From Ctena decussata (Eukaryota; Mollusca; Bivalvia; Lucinida; Lucinidae), in contig OZ022506.1 in the NCBI GenBank assembly GCA_963989385.1, positions 66,723,434 through 66,787,433 on the forward strand: a stretch of 64,000 bases of DNA, in the 5' to 3' direction. This document shows positions 11,165 through 23,339 of the stretch, in pieces. A model generated the notes under the pieces. It was not told the DNA's origin. It saw only the letters and a program-made list of their open reading frames with translations, and made no database searches. How positions within the stretch are numbered: the first letter of the stretch is position 1; each line of letters opens with the position of its first letter. A program made the position numbers and the translations under genes.

Positions 11165-12211
11165 GTTTTCAAAATCAAGCAACTGCCGTTGCAGTAAAAT
11201 GCAGATGAACTTAACTTCCTTCATGAGCCCCAGCAAATTATTATCGAGCTTTTTGCCTTATTTCTTAGAATGTCTACTTCCTTATTGGATAGACATGCCT
11301 TTGACACAAAATATTGTCTTTTGCAGTTCTATTAGAAATCGTTCGCCTTGTATTTGTATATATTTAAGGCGGGCTTAAATATATCGAACATTAAACTTAA
11401 ATAATCTTTTGTACTTCAGTTAATTTAAGGTATCCCGGTTAGAATCCAAAGTTCTATAACAAAAATTACCACTCTCCTAATATTCAGTGACGTGTATCTA
11501 TTTATGGCATGTACCTATTTAAAGTAACAATGAAAAAATCCCAGTTACTAAAATAACACTCAGAACATGTACACAACGAAATAAGTGTAATGAATATGGT
11601 GATTATCGAACGACATTATTAGTTCCGTCGCATAGAATTTATGCATCGTTTTTTCGAAAAGGTTCCCCACAACGAAATCAGAAAAGGGTCCTTGTAGTGG
11701 TGATAAAATGATGTAACCGAGAATTTGGGCCAGTTTTAGTATATTAAAATGGGAATATTTCTAATTTTCTCGATTTCTCATACTACCAGTTTGTGTATTT
11801 CATAGTTAATATCTCATTTTCACATCGTTAGTATCCATTTTCGTTAGTATCCAAATTTGACGAGTATGACTAGTCACATATCGAAAGGTTTTGGATTCGC
11901 ATGTAAATATTAGGCTATATGAACGTCTAAGTCTGCGACCTTGGCGCTTGGTCTAGACGATATCAGCCATATGTAGTTCGTTTTAGTTAGGATGGGCCAT
12001 ACTAGATACCCTCGTATTTTCGGCTATTAAAGCCTTATAAGTGACCCAAAAGGGTATATGTAGAAATCGCGGATTATTTTAATTAGTTTATTGTTGCCAA
12101 AATAGGACTAGTTAACGAATCGTAACTATACTTTCTTCACCATAAATAATAAGAGCAAGTGAGCAGGGACTCATGTATCCCCCGAGCAGTGCCACTGTCT
12201 GATGACCATAA
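11165..12211. other. Upstream region of the IkappaB-like gene
   Basis: Probably holds the 5' UTR and promoter of the minus-strand gene ending at 9989. I see no clear TATA box, and no convincing GGGRNWYYCC-type NF-kappaB site by eye. The antisense 206-codon frame at 10758-11378 is a shadow of the gene. Confidence 0.45.
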
Positions 12212-12475
12212 AACTTTAAGGTCCTGCAGTACACTTCGGCCATTTTGGACCATATTTCTGCATAAAATCACATCTAATCACAGCCCAAATTAAGCAATTT
12301 TTTGAAATAAAAGTGGTTCTTTCCCCTAGATATAATGAAACTGTATCTCTAAATGTACAGAATGCTATTGTAAAAGGTACCTTTGAAGAGTTCTCATTTT
12401 TTTCGTTTTTCTCTCACATGGTCAAAATTTGTCTAAGTCCATTTTATACAAGAAAGTGTAGATATTATCACCGTG
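12212..12475 (+). repeat. Left arm of a 3.3-kb inverted repeat
   Basis: About 250 bp that reappears inverted at 15313-15552. Shared blocks include GCAGTACACTTCGGCCATTT, CTAGATATAATGAAACTGTA, GGTACCTTTGAAGAGTTCT and TATACAAGAAAGTGT. Both outer ends stop close to TAAGGTcCtGCAGTACACTT. The two arms could be long terminal inverted repeats of one DNA transposon or two opposed copies of a shorter element. Confidence 0.75.
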
Positions 12476-15312
12476 ATGTCACATGATATTATTCAAGCAT
12501 TACTGAGTTTGTCCTCCTGAACACACTGTTCACCCAGATGCAACAAGTTGGTGCCCATACCAAAACATGCTCATATAAGTTTATGAGAAAATGCACTTTT
12601 TGAAGTGCATGCTACTATTATTTGTCTGTGTATTGTTACAGAAGTGCTAGGAATTTGCCATCAGTGTTGAAGGCAGCAAGTTCCAGCAGCTAAGCCTGGG
12701 CAAGTAATTGAAACTGTGGGGGCTTCGAGCCTAATGTGAAGCCATATATCAGTTATGAATCATTCTTTCTATTCTGTAATGTTAAGTGCTTATTTTGAAC
12801 AGTCTTTCATAACAATGTTCTGTATCATCAATTCAATATATTGATTAAAACGTCCATCTCTGTGATTTACTTGTCTTTTAAAACTCATGTTATAACAAGT
12901 GATAAACAGCCTAGACTTCTCATTTCTCCTTACTTGGAGCCTTTTACTCCATTTGTTTGGCTGGCACTCCTTTTTTCAGAGAAGAGTCCACTCTTGATAT
13001 CTGAAAGTCAAAGTTCATCTCAAACTACTGGTAGCTCAAAGTCAATTTTCTGATCCCGGAAAATTTATTTTGAGATACCAGTACTTTATAATAACAGGAG
13101 ATGAAATATGTCCAAACCATTTTCTTTGATTTGAGAGGGTACTTTGAAATATCAGTGTTTGAGATAACAAGAGTTAACTATATCGTAAAAACTGCATTAT
13201 CGTAAAAACTGCATTATGGGACATCTACGTTTTCTCAAGATATCTGTAAGTGACTCTTATTTCAACATCCTACTGAAAACCCTGGAGGGATTTTCTTTCT
13301 GTTCACAGGGGCCGAAAATGCCGAGCCCTATTGTCGATGGAAATATCATTAAAATCATGCAGAATTGACAATGTTTAAAAAACCCAAGGTTTGGGAAAAA
13401 GGCAACATTCTCAAAATACTTGGAAAAGCTCTGGCACATACATGTACTACTTAAATCAATATAAAAGCTTAATCTTGTCAAGCATTTTGCAAATTTAAAG
13501 CCTACTGTATTTCTTCCAATAAATCTCTCTAACAAACACTCCTTCCCTTATTTTTCTGTAAAGATTGACAAAGATTGACAAAATAACAAAGAGATTGGCT
13601 CCAGACCACCATTTTTTATTCATTGACATAGTTTTGCCTAAAGAGTTTCATATATCGACCCTAGGACTAGCGCTGCCCCTGGCATTTATTAAGACACATA
13701 CAATACTTTCTCAGTAAGGTGCCATTATGATTAGCTAATTATGGAAGTTCTTTGCGCGTTTGTTTTTCGTATAAAATTGTATAGTCTCTCATACCTGCAG
13801 GGGAATTTTTTATGGCCCTACCAAACATTTATCACCTAATGCAGTGAGAATAAAAAAAAAATCTGATGGATGAGCTTCTGGAATCAAAGAATGAAATTAG
13901 CAGACTCTGTTCATGTGCAGTTATTTAAATTTGCAACTTTACTGCCCATATACCCCTGCCCAGAAAGATTGGATAGAAAAAAATGAATTGCCTGAAAAAG
14001 TCAGCTACAAACAATCCCCATAAAGCACCTACTGCAAGAACAGCAGAGCCTTGTCCCAACATTGGCCAGTATCAGCAGTATTTCCCAGTGCTAAAGGCTG
14101 TCTTGGCATCTTCGCCCTCCCATTTATCTCCAAGTGTTAGAATTCATACTATATTTGTGACATGAAATTAAAACTGCCAATAGAATGAATGTTTTCATAT
14201 ATTCTCCCCTATTTCAATTGTTCTGTGTACAACTGGATATCCGGAGTGATTGACAGCTATGCTGTGGTACACATATTTGCTTGTAGACATTTAAAGCCTT
14301 GCATTTGTGATATTGAGTCAGAAACTTGATTCATGAAAAATCTCATGCTATAATTTAGATACAGAGTTTAAAAAATAAATTTCACAAACATGTGGCTGAA
14401 ACAGAATATGTTAGTATCATGCATCTAAATCCATTTGATAAGACAGTTATAGAGTTTTTGGATTGTTTTTGAAGAGAACCCCCCTTCCCTCTCCCATTCT
14501 TGAAGCTGACAAAAAAATAGTGATATCACTCATTCAATGTCACATCAACGTATAAATTTATACAGTCAGAGAAGGGCTGCAACAGGCAAAATTATGCAGC
14601 CATTGAAACGATGGTAATACCATTTTAGCTACCTATACAAAGTGGCTGCTGACCGAGAACACGGTAGCAAAAATTACCAGTAACGATGAACGATACTATT
14701 GTTAGTGGCTGTCGACCGAGCTGAAAGTGCTGTTGATTATCTCTGTCAACAGCCGCTTTTGCATGTATGGCTAATGAATGTTTCAGTCGACAGCGCAGGT
14801 AGGAAAATTGGTATCACCCACTTTTAAATGTGGAATATTCAACCTGCATATCAAAGATATTTTCAGGGTTATTCCACAACATATGTCTAAACAAACACAC
14901 AACCAAATCCACATACCCACCCACACACCAAAGTTTTGACAGAGACATGATGCATACTGACATATGTGGTCAGAAGAAACTGTTTGCTATAGGACTTTAT
15001 AAGATTGTAAATATGGCAACAGTTTCACAGGTAACTTCCACCGGTGAAATAGGTATTAAATGTAAGGCCAATAAAATGACACATGTGTGTTTTCAGTAAC
15101 ATTTGATTTCCAATAAAGATGGTATATCAGACTCGTTTTATATAAAAAAAAAAACTATATTGAGACAATAGGGAGCCAATATGGATGACTAAGGGAATAC
15201 CCAAAAAAACTTTCCAAACATGTCGGTGTTGCAGTGGAAAAACTCTAGACATCACTGACTTGCCTGAAACATGCAACTTTTTAATGTAAGCCTAAGCAGG
15301 GTATATGTCAAC
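12476..15312. other. Interior between inverted arms, no gene seen
   Basis: No transposase-like open frame. The longest frames (about 70-92 codons at 12841, 13257 and 14830) lack motifs. A 17-bp direct duplication of ATCGTAAAAACTGCATT occurs at about 13182-13216. Confidence 0.5.
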
Positions 15313-15552
15313 ACTTTCTTGTATAAAATAGACTTAGACAAATTTTGACCATGTGAGAGAAAAACGAAAAGAATTAGAACTCTTCAAAGGTACCTTTTAC
15401 AATAGCATTCTGTACATTTAGAGATACAGTTTCATTATATCTAGGGGAAAGAACCACTTTTATTTCAAAAATTTGCTTTATTTGGGCTGTGATTAGATGT
15501 GATTTTATGCAGAAAAATGGCCGAAGTGTACTGCGGAACCTTAATGCAAGAA
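15313..15552 (-). repeat. Right arm of a 3.3-kb inverted repeat
   Basis: Inverted counterpart of 12212-12475 with the same order of blocks read on the minus strand. The arms differ by scattered substitutions and small gaps, for example the run before the GAACTCTTC block, indicating an old duplication. Confidence 0.75.
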
Positions 15553-15692
15553 TTGTTATACATGCACAAATTTCAAATTGTGACCTTGACCTGGCTTCGG
15601 TCAATATCAGCCTTTTTATGATGTAAACAAGTATGAGTGGATTACACCTTGTCATGCATCATAAGGCTCCATTCAAGTATGTTAGAACTATA

Positions 15693-15695
<3 letters not shown>

Positions 15696-15727
<32 letters not shown>
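15696..15727 (+). repeat. Poly(A) run of 32 bases
   Basis: An uninterrupted A tract. No retroelement body is recognisable immediately upstream. The sequence to about 16060 ends in a GGATGGACGAACACACGC-like stretch similar to the tails of the Helitron-like elements here. Confidence 0.8.
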
Positions 15728-15728
<1 letters not shown>

Positions 15729-17856
15729 GATGGTCATAGTTATTGACCCCTGAGGTGTGAGCAGTCAAAAAAAATAATAACTAAAAACTTTGACATCATG
15801 AAACTGTCAAACTCCTAATTATTGAACCCTGGTCCCACTCAGAGAATCCACATTTGAGGTCATGCTATAGAGATACCACTGACCATATATGAAAAGAATC
15901 TGGTGTGTTGATACAGAGATATGAGCAATCAAAAAGGTTTAACGTCAAACGTTGGCGTAAAGTTGAATAACGGATGGACGAACACACGCATGCATGCACA
16001 AACATACAGAATGGAAAAAACTATATACCCATGACATACTTCATATGTAAGGGGTATAACATATTAATAATCATCAGTGCAACCTTTTGATGTGTGGCTA
16101 TATGTAAAATTATTAGTACTTCAAGTTTGATTAGCTAGTGATGCAACTGACCAGTGTTGTTGTTGTTGTTTCAATTCTCCAAAGTCTTAATTTAGTATGT
16201 TTAATTGTTAGGTAAAGTTTAAGGTAATGAATCTGTACCATGACATGTTGATAACATTTCCAAAATCCATGACTTACAATAAGCTTTACTTCTAAGTGTC
16301 AGTTGTTTATCTAACTAAGAACTTCATGGTCAGTCCTTTTAGACACAATTATCTAACCCATTTATGCCCAGTGGACTATCCTATCCATATCAAATAGATG
16401 CGTCCATTTGTCAATTATGGGGTGTCTGGTTTATGTGTATCATTTTATTTTAAGGATAAATACCATGTCTTTGCAAATAATGTAGACCCTCAACAGACAC
16501 CTCATTTTGCAGGGTCTAATGTAGGTCTGCACTATTAGCCTATGTCCTATTTATGGGAAGATAGGAATTAATGGACAGGAGAGGAACTTTATAAGTATAT
16601 GTGCTTTCGTTCTAATCCTGTCGCTTGCTTTGTAACAATGTTTGTATGTTCAGTTGAAACTGAAACAAAATGTTTCAACCAATGGGCTAACATCTACTCT
16701 GCGGTGTGACCACTTCATTGATCCTTGCATGGACCTGTCTGCAAAAATCCTCATCATTTAATTCAGTGATCCTTGTATGACATGTACAATAACTTTCGGT
16801 GGCATCTCATCTCAAAGGCATGTTTTCTTTTCTCTAACTCTGCTGTCAATGCCCACGTTTGACAGGCACATAAGAGGCTGTATATGACAAATGAGCCCCT
16901 CCAGTTCCCAACTTCTGTTATAATCTGTTTATATTTCAGTCATATACTGTTCACAAAAGCAGGCGATATTAAGTTATTAAAAATCGTATAAATTAGAAAA
17001 AATACCAAATCCATCTGAAACGGCAAGTATCCATCAGACAAATATTCGATAAGGCATTTTGCGTTACAATTTGGATGGTATACCCTGTCACGTGACCTGC
17101 GTGTCATTCGTTTTAGACAGGGTGTCGACAGCCAAATTTCACACGAATCTGGTGTGGAAACAGATTGTTTTCAGATTACAAAATTTACACAGAAACACTC
17201 GTCATGCTTCATTTAACAAACTGAAAGTTGGGTTTACACACTCTTTCAACAAAATAATGAGTGCAAGCCATAAACGTCTAAATTTTTCAGTAACTCGATG
17301 CACCTGTACGAATTTTGTTTCCTGGTTTTCTTCCCAACATAACAGTTTTGAAGAAGAAAAAAAATCTTTTAGCATACAAAACTTAAAAGTGCATAAAATG
17401 GTTAGCTTAGTTTGAATAAATTTTTGTTCGAATTTACCACATTTTAGTCCTGACCCCCTGTATGAAACAAATTGTATGCAGATCACGTGACAGGATATAT
17501 CGTCTAAACTTTCATGAAAAGTGTCTTAACAGATATTTATCTTATCAATATTTAGCGTTTCATATGGATATCACATTTGTTGTAGATGCTACAATTTTTC
17601 ATACCTGAATATCCCCTACTTTTTGTGAACCGTATATATGCAAATAAAGCTCAGAAGTTTAAAATGAATGAGTACACTTCAAGGGAAGCAACTCTGCCAT
17701 TTTCCCTCCCTTCCCAATGGGTGTCAACTCCTTAAGAAAAGAATTTGATCCTTTATTAGCCTAATTTCCTTTCTGAGTAAACTCCTTTTGAAAGGATTTC
17801 CTTGCCCAGGGAAATAAACAGGCAGTCACAAAAGTTATCTCCCATTGTAAAACAAA
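15728..17856. other. Intergenic, no gene seen
   Basis: Contains a short GTT microsatellite near 16158-16170. The opposed frames at 17059-17486 (118 and 94 codons) overlap each other and show no domain. The segment at about 17640-17830 resembles 28640-28790 (shared CCAGGGAAata/CAGGaAGCCAG pattern), so a weak dispersed repeat is likely. Confidence 0.45.
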
Positions 17857-19435
17857 AGGGCCATGATGCCCTAAATCGCTCACCTGAGTATGGTGGCGAT
17901 GTAGGTAATGTGACCTAGACCGGTTGATTTAATTTTCGTTCCCTCAGCCCCTGGAGGCTGTGTATAAAATGTGGTTACAATTAGCCTAGTGGCCTTTGAG
18001 GAGATGCCTCAAACTGTCAAAATATGAGAGACATGGGTCAGAGGTCAAAGAATGATTTTGACCTCTTGTACCTGCAAATCCTCTATGTACTTATTAAGAC
18101 AACTGTATATATCATTTTCGGCAAAAATCTTCTAAACTTGCCATGAAATCTTATGGTCTAGCATTTTCCCATACTTGACCTTGCCTTAAGAAAGGTCAAG
18201 GTCAGCCCAAGGTCATCATTTGAACAATCTTGATAGTACTCAATTACCTGATGCTATATACCAAGTTTCAAGGCCATCGATCATTTGGTTCTGGAGAAGA
18301 TTTGTAAAGGTTTTTGCCATATATGGGCAAGGCGGCCATGTTGGTCAGGTGACCAGACCGTTTGAACAATTTTTCGTTCCTTCAGCCCCTAGAGGCTCTA
18401 TATAAAATTCGGTTACAATTGGCCCAGTGGCTTATGAGGAGATGTGGGAAATTGTCAAAATATGAGAGACTAGGGTCAAAGGTCAAATAAAGACCTTGAC
18501 CTCTTGTACGCAAAAATTTTCATGTACTCATTAAGATGACTGTATATACCAATTTTCAGGTCAAAATCTTCAACAGTTTCCAAGAAATCTTACGTTTTAG
18601 CATTTTCCCATATAAAAGCTACAGAGAGCAAATTTGACCTTACCATATAACAGATCAAGGTCAACCTAAGGTCATAGTTTTGAACAATCTTGGTAGTACT
18701 CGTGTACCCAATTCTACATACCAAAATTCAAGGCCATCGGCCTATTGGCTCTGGAGTAGAAGATGTTTTAAACATTTTACCATATATGGGCATGGCGGCC
18801 ATGTTGGTCATGTGACTAGGACCCTTTGAACAAAGTTTCGTTGCCCTGCCCCCTAGAGGCTACATATGAAATTTGTTACAGTTGGCCCAGTGGCTTTTGA
18901 GGAGATGTGAGAAATTGTCAAAATAAGAGAGATCAGGGTCAAAGGTCAAATAATGACCTTGACCTCTTCTATGCATAAATTTTCATTAAGATGACTGTGT
19001 ATACCAATTTCAGATCAAAATCTTCAACAGTTTCCAAGAAATCTTATGTTCAAGCATTTTCCCATATAAAAGCTACAGAAAGCAAAATTTGACCTTACCC
19101 TGAAAAAGTTCAAGGTCACACCAAAGTCATAATTTGAACAATCTTTACTTGCTTATCCAATGCCAAATACCAAGTTTCAAGGCCATCGGCCCATTGGTAC
19201 TGGAGAAGTAGATTTTTTAAGTTTTTTACCATGTTGGTCATGTGACCAGGACCGTTTGAACAACTTTTCGTTCCTAAGACCCCAGGAGGCTACATATGAA
19301 ATATGGTTACAATCCGCCCAGCGGTTTCAATGGAGAAGTCGTTTGAAAATATTGACGGACAGAGGACGGACAGACTGACGACAGAGCCTTACCATCCTAT
19401 AAGCTCCCCCGGAGCCGCTGGCCCAGGTGAGCTAA
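17857..19435 (+). mobile_element. Helitron-like candidate element with ~440-bp tandem monomers
   Basis: Begins near AACAAAAGGGCCATGATGCC (GGGCCAT/ATGCCC hairpin) and ATCGCTCACCTGAG. Ends CCAGGTGAGCTAAAA, so the outer parts are inverted (CTCACCTG/CAGGTGAG) with a CTAA terminus. A small hairpin GCTCCccCGGAGC precedes the end. The interior is three long monomers plus a partial fourth, each opening TTCGTTCC...CCCC...GGAGGCT near 17935, 18373, 18836 and 19266 (spacings 438, 463, 430). GACCTTGACCTC and AAGGTCAAGGTC blocks recur in each monomer. A GACGGACAG-rich stretch precedes the 3' end. No protein is encoded. Helitron class is inferred. Confidence 0.65.
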
Positions 19436-19451
19436 AAACGCCGGAAAAATG

Positions 19452-19682
19452 TGAGCCACAACACAAGAAAACAAAGTGACATGTGCACCCAGCGAAGACT
19501 CTGATCAGCCTGGGCATCTGCCCAGTCTGATCAGAGTTTTTTCTGTCCGCATGGAGCTAGCTTAGATCTTTACCTTTCCTTTAAGCACAAGCAAAGACCC
19601 TGAACAGACTGAGCAGATGCCCAGTCTGATCTAAGTCTTTGCTAAGGGTACATGCTACTTTGTTTTCTTGTGTTGTGGCTCA
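19452..19682. mobile_element. Foldback MITE, TGAGCC family, copy 2
   Basis: Diverged copy: TGAGCCACAACACAAGAAAA at the left, TTTTCTTGTGTTGTGGCTCA at the right. The left and right arms are complementary to each other but share the same CpG-decay changes (GCGAC to ACAAC). Sits 16 bp after the element ending at 19435. Confidence 0.8.
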
Positions 19683-19840
19683 ATTATGATAGTATAGTAA
19701 GCCTTCAAGGTCTGCAACGGCACGATGGTTAGAAACTATATATGCTATATATGTTTTTATTTTTGAGTAAGATGGCAGCTTGATTAACGTACTAGCACTT
19801 GTGGGATAACTAGGTTTATATAGACAAACTTGTATAATAT

Positions 19841-20706
19841 ACAAGGCCATAGGCCAAGCGTCACCCGAAGTTTGAAATGTGTCACAAACTGTGGCCCTTT
19901 ATACAGTTCAAGAGTCGCTGTATATCCTCAAAGTAGAAAGTTAGTGAACCGTGATATATGGATCATCTTGACCTGATTCTTGTATATTTCTGTCGTACTT
20001 ATAGATACAAATCCTCATACAAAATTTCAAGGTGCTAGAATAATAGGAACCCTAAAATTTTCCTCTTACAAAAATCTTAACCTTGCAAAATTAGCCTAAG
20101 TCCGAAGTCAGTGGACCTTCACATGTGGATCTTAATACCCTGATTTTTGTGAATTCCTCTTGTACTTATATAAACCCTACAAAAATTTCAAGTTGCAACA
20201 ATAACAGGAACCCTCCAATTTACCTCTTACAAAAATCTTAACTGCAAAACTTGCCTAAGTCTGACGTCAGTGCATGGACAATGACAAATGGATCACCATA
20301 CCCTGAAACTTGTGTATTCCTGTTGTACTTGTAGATATAAACCCTCATACAAAATTTCAAGTTGCTACAATAACAGGAACCTAAAATTCTACCTCTTACA
20401 AAAACCTTAACCTTGGAAAATCAGCCTAAGTCCAAAGTCAGTGGACTGAGACATATGGATCATCATACCTTTATTCTTGTATATTCCTTTTGCACTTATA
20501 GATATAAATCCCCATACAAAATTTCAAGTTTCTTTAGTGATAGGAAAATTAAAATCCTAAAGAGTCTACACTGAAATCTACCTCTTTCAAAAATCTTAAC
20601 CTGAGTCTAACAGGATCATGTACGTACGTATGGACAGATGGACGGATGTACATAATAATGTACGCATGTATGCATGACCGGAATATGATGCGGGGGCACA
20701 AAAACG
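19841..20706 (+). repeat. Tandem array of ~165-173-bp units
   Basis: About four units, marked by the AGTCAGTGgAC...ATGGATCA block at about 19937, 20104, 20261 and 20434 and by ACAAAATTTCAAGTTGC. The array opens with GGCCATAGGCC and closes with a GGACAGATGGACGG-like stretch followed by GGGGGCACAAAAACG. This head-array-tail layout matches the other Helitron-like elements, so it is probably one more member. Confidence 0.7.
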
Positions 20707-20756
20707 AAATGTTCATACGTAATTTTAGATATACATGTAGAATATTATTAAGCAAA

Positions 20757-22296
20757 CTAGAAATGTTTTTCAGAGAAAAACTGATGTCCCCCCACCAGCC
20801 CATTTCCCATCCCCTATAATGAATATAAAGCCTGTACAAGTAAAATATCTAGGCATGTTTGGAGAAAATCCATCTACTTGTTCTAAAGATATCCTACATT
20901 ATATGACTATGTCCTTGAAAAAAGGGACAAGGTCACCAAATACTAAACATGTCTTAAACCTGTCACAAGAATATATTCATGCAAGTCTGATGAATATCTG
21001 TCAATTGGATCAAGATATAACTAATTTTTAAGAGAAAAAAATAAGCATTTTTAAGTTAGCTTTTGACCTTGAAAATGGGGTCAAGGTAATCAAAACACAG
21101 TTAACTACTGAGATTGTCCCAAAGGTATATCTATGAAAGTAAAGTGGAAATCAAGCCAAAGGCTAATGAGATATATCAACTTTAGTGGAATTTTTCGCAT
21201 ATCTAAGCCCTTCTGTGACCTTGAAAATGAGGTCAAGGTCACCAGAATTTGATCAGCTCTTAAGCTAGTCTCCGTGATGTATCCATGCAAATTTGGTGAA
21301 ATTCCATCTATTGGTTCATGATATCATGGGTACAAGAAATTGCTATCTAAGTCCTCCAGTGACCTTGAAAATGAGGTCAAGGTCACCAAAATCTAATCAG
21401 CTCTTAAGCTAGTCCCAGTGATGTACACATGCAAGTTTGGTGAAATTCCATCAATTAGTTCGTGAGATATTGTGGTAATAGGAATTTGTCATCTCAGTCC
21501 TCCAGTGACCTTGAAAATGAGGTCAAGGTCATCAAAATCTAATCAGCTTTTAAACGTGTCCCAATGATGTATCCATGCAAGTTAAGTGAAATTCCATCCA
21601 TTTGGTTCAGGAGATACAGTGGGTACAAGAAATTATCATCTAAGTCCTCCAGTGACCTTGAAAATAAGGTCAAGGTCACCAAAACATAAATAGCTCTTAA
21701 ACTTGTCCCAATGATGTATCCATGCAAGTTTGATGAAATTCCATCCATTGGTTCAGGAGATATAATGGGTACAAGAAATTGTCATCTAAGCCCTCTAGTG
21801 ACCTTGAAAATGAGGTCAAGGTCACAAAAGCCTAACAGACTCTTAAACTTGTCCCAATGATGAATCCATGCAAGTTTGGTGAAATTCCATCCATCGGTTC
21901 AGGAGATAACATGGGTACATGAAATTGTCATCTAAGTCCTCCAGTGACCTTGAAAATAAGGTCATGGTCACCAACATCTAATCAGCTATTAAACTTGTCC
22001 CAATGATGCATCCATGCAAGTTTGGTGAAATTCCATCCATTGATTCAAGAGATATCGCGCACGCGAAGTTGGTACAAGAAATTGTCATCTAAGTCCTCCA
22101 GTGACCTTCAAAATGATGTCAAGGTCACCAAAATCTAATCAGCTCTTAAACTTGTCCCAATGATGTATCCATGCAAGTTTGGTGAAATTCCACCCATTGG
22201 TTCTAGAGATATTGCGCATGCAAGAAACTGTCACGCCGACGCCCGGGATCTGCACTAAAAACAATGTGTCCCCCCCATCACCTTTTGTGGGGGACA
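20757..22296 (-). mobile_element. Helitron-like (HINE/pearl-type) non-autonomous element, copy 2
   Basis: Reverse-orientation relative of 7071-8424. On the minus strand its 5' end (22296) has the TGTCCCCC...GGGGGGGACA hairpin and its 3' end has GTTTTTC-TCT-GAAAAAC (20781-20765), ATTT and CTAG (20760-20757), followed by T. About nine or ten ~150-bp monomers carry GTGACCTTGAAAATGAGGTC and TCCATGCAAGTTTGGTGAAA on the plus strand. It is slightly longer than copy 1 because it holds more monomers. The preserved CTAG|T end is the best evidence for Helitron-type transposition in this window. Confidence 0.8.
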
Positions 22297-22310
22297 TAAT
22301 AATAATAATA

Positions 22311-23339
22311 GGATTCAGTCTTTGAATTACTTCACTGCATTGCAAATATGGGTCACTGTGACCTACTTTTATTCTGAGGTCAAACACCAGGTAAAGCTGA
22401 GTCATTATCCCAAGCAATCATGTTCATAAATCAAATAGTCTTTTAGAATATATGGACCATGAAATATAGGTTATGGCCCAAGACATCACTCCTTCAGCAG
22501 ATCTTCCCAAGATATTCCTGTGTAGCAAGTTTGAAGACTCTATCTCTTTTGGTTAGTTAGAAACTGAGCTAAACGCAACAGGTGAATATTATTTTCTATG
22601 TTCATTGATCAGTAAAATACAGGTCATGGCCAAATATGGATCACTGCCTTCAGTAGATCATCCCCAGATGTATGTACTGAGCAAGCTTGATGACTCTATC
22701 TCTTTTGGTTACTTAGAAACTGAACTAAACATGACAGGTGAATATTTTTTTCTATGTTTAATCATCCATGAAATATATATCTGGCCTGATATGCACCGCT
22801 GCCTTCAGTCGATCTTCCCCATATGTCTCTATGGAGCAAGTTTCAATACTTTATCTGTTTGCCTACCTAGAAACTGAGCTAAATGCAACAGGTGAATATT
22901 TATTTCTGTGTTCAATGATCTGTGTAATTTGGGTCATGGCTAAATATGCATGACTGTGTTCAGTAGATCTTCCCCAGATGTACATACTGAGCAAATTTGA
23001 AGACTCTATCCCTTTTGGTTACTTGGAAACAGAAATAACGTAACAGGTGAAGATGTTTCTCTATGTTCAATGATCTGTGGAATTAAGGTCATGGCCCAAG
23101 ATGCATGGCTGCTTTCAGTAGATCTTCCCCAGATGTATATACGAAGCAATTTCGAAGACTCTAGCCTTTTTAGTTACTTAGAAACTGAGCTAAATGCAAC
23201 ATGTGAATATTATTTTCTATTTTCAATAGTCCATGAAATATAGTTCATGGCTCTATATGCATCACTGCTTTTAGTAGATCTTCTCCAAATGATTCTATGA
23301 AGCAAGATTGAAGACTATCTCTTTTGTTTCCTGAGAACA
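22311..23339 (+). repeat. Tandem array with a strict 155-156-bp period
   Basis: About 6.5 units. The block CAGTAGATCTTCCCCAGATG (or variant) starts at 22495, 22651, 22806, 22961, 23116 and 23272, giving spacings of 156, 155, 155, 155 and 156 despite base divergence. Each unit also holds CTTTTGGTTACTTAGAAACT and ACAGGTGAATATT. Short open frames in it are periodic artefacts. A foldback element interrupts the last unit. Confidence 0.85.

Noticed and set aside
10758..11378. 206-codon plus-strand frame rich in serine
   Set aside because: Antisense shadow of the IkappaB-like acidic N-terminal region; serine richness mirrors Glu/Asp codons on the other strand.
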